NCBI RefSeq assembly: GCF_018070025.1 | Contig: NZ_JAGPYQ010000002.1 | Coordinates: forward strand, 1,736,001 to 1,800,000 | DNA from: Streptomyces liliiviolaceus | GTDB taxonomy: Bacteria > Actinomycetota > Actinomycetes > Streptomycetales > Streptomycetaceae | Direction: 5' to 3' | DNA length: 64,000 nucleotides | Shown here: piece after piece, positions 61,034 to 64,000 of the stretch | Position numbering within the stretch: the stretch's first letter is position 1 | Layout of the letters: each line of letters starts with the position of its first letter | The notes under the pieces: model-generated | Database searches by the model: none | What the model was told of the DNA's origin: nothing | Seen by the model: only the letters and a program-made list of their open reading frames with translations | Program-made: the position numbers and the translations under genes

Positions 61034-61594
61034 ATGACCGCTGAATTCGCCGCCCGACACCGTTCCGTCTCACACATCCCCTCCGATCCGGGCAGGCCGT
61101 ACTTCATCGAGAAGGGGATGGGAGACCGCGCCCATCTGTTCGGTGACCTGTTCACCGTCTACGCGGGCGGTGAACAGACCGAGAACACGTTCAACTTCTT
61201 CACCGCCGAGGGCCCCAGGGGCGGCATCATCCCGGCCCACTCGCACCCGGACACCTACGAGGTCTTCTACATCGCCGACGGCGCGGTGCGCCTGTTCGTC
61301 GAGGACACCGGGGGCGAGCAGTACGAGAAGCTGCTGACCGCCGGCGACTTCGGCTTCGTCCCCAAGAACTGTCCGCACGCCTACCGCATCGAGCGGCACC
61401 ACAGCCGCATCGTGGGAGTGGCGGCCGGACCCGGTGGCACCTTCGAGCGGTTCTTCGAGAATCTGGGCACTCCCACGGAGGAACTCGGCCTGCCGCAGCG
61501 GCCGTTCGTGCCCGAGCCGCAGAAGTTCGGCTCCGTCCCCCAGCAGTACGACGTGCGCTTCCTGCCCGATCACCAGTGGCGTACGCGGGGATGA
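61034..61594 (+). CDS. queD: Quercetin 2,4-dioxygenase, mono-cupin (QueD)
   Basis: 186 aa, matching the small mono-cupin quercetinase of Streptomyces sp. FLA in length and motifs from memory. The metal ligands fall at His69, His71, Glu76 (PAHSHPDTYE) and His115 (KNCPHAY), the same numbers as in that Ni/Co enzyme. It opens the flavonol C ring with O2, releasing CO and a depside. First gene of the operon, controlled by the palindrome at 60965; its stop overlaps the next ATG. Confidence 0.88.
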   Translation: MTAEFAARHRSVSHIPSDPGRPYFIEKGMGDRAHLFGDLFTVYAGGEQTENTFNFFTAEGPRGGIIPAHSHPDTYEVFYIADGAVRLFVEDTGGEQYEKLLTAGDFGFVPKNCPHAYRIERHHSRIVGVAAGPGGTFERFFENLGTPTEELGLPQRPFVPEPQKFGSVPQQYDVRFLPDHQWRTRG

Positions 61595-61746
61595 GCGGCG
61601 TGTCCTACCTCAAGGCGCTCGCGGCCGGTCTGCTCGTCGGCGCTCTCTACGCGACGATGCGCGTCAGGTCGCCCGCGCCGCCGCCGGTCGCGCTGTCCGG
61701 TCTGCTGGGCATGCTGCTCGGCCAGGCCCTCCTGGCGGCACTGTGA
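61591..61746 (+). CDS. XapX (DUF1427) small membrane protein 1
   Basis: 51 aa, ATG overlapping the queD stop. Two hydrophobic segments: SGVSYLKALAAGLLVGALYA, then the family core RSPAPPPVALSGLLGMLLGQ. XapX proteins are tiny membrane proteins of unknown role, often next to hydrolase or amidohydrolase genes. Its TGA overlaps the GTG of the next gene. Confidence 0.82.
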   Translation: MSGVSYLKALAAGLLVGALYATMRVRSPAPPPVALSGLLGMLLGQALLAAL

Positions 61747-62108
61747 ACACCCCGAAGGCCGTACCGAAGGACGCTCCGACGGGCGTGCCGGAGGACGTGC
61801 CGACGTCCGTACCGAAGGGCGCTCCGGAGACTGCGCCGAGGGGCGCTCCAAGCATCGTCCGCGCCGGGCACTTCACCCGACACGCCGCGCTCGCCTTCGT
61901 CGCGGGAGCGCTGATGGGTGCCGTCTACTGGGCGTTGTCCGTGCCCTCCCCCGCGCCTCCGCTGCTCGGTCTGACCGGCCTCGCCGGCATCGTCGCGGGT
62001 GAGCGGATCATCACCGCGGTCCGCGACCGGCGCTCGCGCCGCCGCGCGGAGTCCTCCGCCGCCGACTCGACCCCCACCTCCCAGGAGCCCACTCATGACA
62101 GCGCCTGA
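61743..62108 (+). CDS. XapX (DUF1427) membrane protein 2, with repeat-rich N-terminus
   Basis: 121 aa from GTG 61743. Residues 1-35 are a Pro-rich repeat (VPKDAPTGVPEDVPTSVPKG), then two hydrophobic segments with the same core as the preceding protein (PSPAPPLLGLTGLAGIVAGE), then a basic tail. The tandem pair suggests a heteromeric membrane component; transport of the aromatic substrate is possible but unproven. The end overlaps the next gene by 14 bp. Confidence 0.8.
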   Translation: MNTPKAVPKDAPTGVPEDVPTSVPKGAPETAPRGAPSIVRAGHFTRHAALAFVAGALMGAVYWALSVPSPAPPLLGLTGLAGIVAGERIITAVRDRRSRRRAESSAADSTPTSQEPTHDSA

Positions 62109-63126
62109 CGCTCCGCGACTCATCGACGTGCACGCCCACTTCGTCACCGAGTCCTACATCCGGCAGGCCAGGGCCGCCGGGCACGAACGGCCCGACGGCA
62201 TGCCCGGCTGGCCCACCTGGTCGCCCGCCGCCCACCTGGACCTGATGGACCGCTGCGGCATCGGCACGGCGATGCTGTCGCTCTCCTCCCCCGGCGTGCA
62301 CTTCGGTGACGACGCCGCGGCCCGGCGGCTGGCCCGCGAGGTCAACGAGGAGAGCGCCCGGGTGGTACGCGAGCACCCGGGCCGCTTCGGCCTGTTCGCC
62401 TCGCTGCCGCTGCCCGACGTCGACGGCGCCCTCGACGAGATCGCGTACGCCTTCGACACCCTCGGCGCCGACGGGGTGGTCCTGGAGAGCAACACCCATG
62501 GCGTCTACCTCGGTGACGCGAGACTGGAGCCGGTCTTCGCGGAACTCGCCCGGCGCGACGCGGTGGTCTTCCTCCACCCCACCTCGCCCGTGTGCTGGGA
62601 ACAGTCCGCGCTCGGACGGCCGCGCCCCATGGTGGAGTTCATCTTCGACACCGCGCGGACCGTCACGGATCTGCTGTTCGCGGGCACCCTCGAACGCCAC
62701 CCCGATCTCAAGGTCGTCGTCCCGCACTGCGGCGGCGCCCTGCCCGTGCTCGCCGACCGCGTCAACGGCTTCATGAGGCTGTTCAGCCCCGAGGACCAAG
62801 GCACTCCCGACGTGATCGCGCACCTGCGCCGTCTGCACTACGACCTCGCCGGCACCCCGTTCCCCCGCCAGGTCCCGGCGCTCCTGAACCTGGTCGACCC
62901 CGACCGGCTGCTCTACGGAAGCGACTACTGCTGGACGCCGCCGGCCGCCGCCGAGGCCCATGTCGCCTCGGTCGACGCGGCTCAGGTCCCGGCCACGATG
63001 ACGGGCGCGGTGCCGGGCACGGTGACTGGCGCAGTGCCGGGCGCGGTGCCGGGCGAAAGCGTGACCTGGCGGTCCCTCACCACCGCCAACGCACAGCGTC
63101 TCCTGCCCCGCCTCGCCGCCCGCTGA
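62095..63126 (+). CDS. Amidohydrolase-2 family decarboxylase-like enzyme (ACMSD/gamma-resorcylate type)
   Basis: 343 aa, AGGAG before ATG. Metal-site residues: HAH in IDVHAHF, His in VFLHPTS, His in VVPHCGGALP, Asp in LYGSDYCW. Members decarboxylate aromatic or enol acids (ACMSD, 2,6-dihydroxybenzoate decarboxylase) without an oxidant. In this operon the natural substrate is 2,4,6-trihydroxybenzoate, released from the quercetin depside (inference). A GAVPG repeat near the C-terminus (about 305-320) is low complexity. Confidence 0.8.
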   Translation: MTAPDAPRLIDVHAHFVTESYIRQARAAGHERPDGMPGWPTWSPAAHLDLMDRCGIGTAMLSLSSPGVHFGDDAAARRLAREVNEESARVVREHPGRFGLFASLPLPDVDGALDEIAYAFDTLGADGVVLESNTHGVYLGDARLEPVFAELARRDAVVFLHPTSPVCWEQSALGRPRPMVEFIFDTARTVTDLLFAGTLERHPDLKVVVPHCGGALPVLADRVNGFMRLFSPEDQGTPDVIAHLRRLHYDLAGTPFPRQVPALLNLVDPDRLLYGSDYCWTPPAAAEAHVASVDAAQVPATMTGAVPGTVTGAVPGAVPGESVTWRSLTTANAQRLLPRLAAR

Positions 63127-63234
63127 CGCCCTTTCGCCCAGGCCTCGCTCACCCGAGCCCCGTTCACCGAAGTCCCGCTCGCCCAGGCTCGTTCACCGAA
63201 GCGCCGCTCCCGGCTCCGGATCCCGAAGGAACCC

Positions 63235-64000
63235 ATGTCCCTGCCGCCCGACCTCGCCGCGCTGCTCGCCCCGCCGGACCCGGCCCGGCTGCCCCTGCCG
63301 CCCGCGGCACTGCCCTCTCCCGGCGTACGGCTGCTGCGAGGCGTCCCCTACCTGGTGCCCGACGGCCACCGTCCCCTGGAGTTGGACCTGTGGCTCCCCG
63401 AGAAGCCGACAGGTCCGCTCCCCGTCGTCGTCTTCGTCCATGGCGGCGCCTGGCGCACCGGGCTGCGCGGCGATCCGGGCCCGGCGTTCCGCTCCTGGCG
63501 GCCCGGCCCGTTCGCCCGCCTCGTCCAGGCCGGATTCGCCGTCGCCTGCCCCGGCTACCGGCTCAGCGGCGAAGCCGTGCATCCGGCCCAGGTCGACGAC
63601 CTGTCCGCCGCCTTGGCCTGGCTGCACGTACGGTCCGGTGAACTCGGGCTCGACACCGCCCGGACCGTCCTGTGGGGCGAGTCCGCGGGCGGTCATCTGG
63701 CCGCCCTGCTCGCTCTCACCTCCCGCCGCCGCACCCCGTCCACCCCCTCCGTCCCGCCCGTGACCGGCTGTGTCACCTGGTACGCCCCCACGGATCTCCT
63801 CGCACTCGCCGGGGACCCGGCGGACGGGCACACCTTCGAGGCGCTGCTGGTCGGAGGCGCGCCGGCCGACGTGCCCGACCGGACCCGGGACGCCAGCCCC
63901 GTCCACCACGTCACCGCCGACGCGCCGCCCTTCCTCGTCCTGCACGGCACCGAGGACCACATCGTCCCCGGCGACCAGGGCGTGCGGCTGGCCGCCGCGT
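63235..64000 (+). CDS. Alpha/beta hydrolase (esterase), 3' end outside window
   Basis: ATG 63235 with AAGGA 5 nt upstream; 255 residues visible, open at the right edge. Oxyanion motif HGGAW (VVVFVHGGAWRTG), nucleophile elbow GESAGGH, and an acidic/basic pair near HGTEDHIVPG: the BD-FAE/hormone-sensitive-lipase type. Located 108 bp after the decarboxylase gene, it is the natural candidate for hydrolysis of the depside ester. The full triad needs the missing C-terminus. Confidence 0.8.
   Translation, partial: MSLPPDLAALLAPPDPARLPLPPAALPSPGVRLLRGVPYLVPDGHRPLELDLWLPEKPTGPLPVVVFVHGGAWRTGLRGDPGPAFRSWRPGPFARLVQAGFAVACPGYRLSGEAVHPAQVDDLSAALAWLHVRSGELGLDTARTVLWGESAGGHLAALLALTSRRRTPSTPSVPPVTGCVTWYAPTDLLALAGDPADGHTFEALLVGGAPADVPDRTRDASPVHHVTADAPPFLVLHGTEDHIVPGDQGVRLAAA

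Overview
The window is high-GC DNA (roughly 70%) with strong third-position GC, frequent GTG starts, 4-bp stop/start overlaps and many paralogous sugar ABC systems, Tat signals, SARP, XRE/DUF5753-DUF397 and DUF5133 genes. This is the signature of Streptomyces or a very close actinomycete. Both ends cut through genes: an S8 peptidase on the left and an alpha/beta hydrolase on the right. No tRNA, rRNA, CRISPR array, transposase or attachment site was recognised. Gene content is accessory: carbohydrate scavenging, signalling and small catabolic operons.

Layout. 1-2315: C-terminal part of a secreted subtilase. 2635-11120: sugar operon of binding protein, two permeases, LacI regulator, GH5/GH42-like hydrolase and GH3 enzyme. 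11145-17867 (minus): tightly coupled operon of binding protein, two permeases, nitrilase-type amidase, GH13 glucosidase and a DUF4097 lipoprotein. It lies next to a histidinol-dehydrogenase paralogue (17994-19313) divergent from a LysR gene with a clear T-N11-A box. 20784-21029: DUF5133. 21243-27579: CebEFG-BglC-like beta-glucoside system (GH1, two permeases, binding protein) and a divergent LacI regulator with twin operators. 27688-32365: epimerase, two alpha/beta hydrolases, a lipoprotein and a DinB protein. 32458-35803: AraC regulator, glpF, glpK. 36147-39272: AfsR-type SARP regulator with an early TTA codon. 39317-40551: TauD dioxygenase behind a sigma-70-like promoter and a possible leaderless Cys-Cys leader peptide. 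40784-43150: secreted GH2 with an AbfB domain. 43212-43910: GH16. 44099-47787: histidine kinase, receiver-SpoIIE phosphatase and a divergent HTH-receiver protein. 47801-51198: double alpha/beta hydrolase, MerR and AraC regulators. 51614-55620: DUF574 methyltransferase, XRE/DUF397 pair, HEAT-like protein, DUF6204 and SRPBCC proteins. 55940-58360: secreted GH127 with a ricin-type trefoil. 58502-60365: lipoprotein and membrane protein. 60424-64000: MarR, quercetinase QueD, two XapX proteins, a decarboxylase-type amidohydrolase and an esterase.

How it works together. Three separate ABC importer-plus-glycosidase sets indicate uptake of oligosaccharides and their intracellular cleavage. Two distant secreted enzymes (GH2-AbfB and GH127-ricin) carry nearly the same promoter-operator module, which implies one arabinose-glycan regulon controlled by a regulator outside the window. 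The right-hand operon fits a complete route from flavonols to simple phenolics: dioxygenase, depside esterase and trihydroxybenzoate decarboxylase under a MarR repressor with a 33-bp operator. Four genes carry a TTA leucine codon, so they are candidates for bldA (developmental) control.
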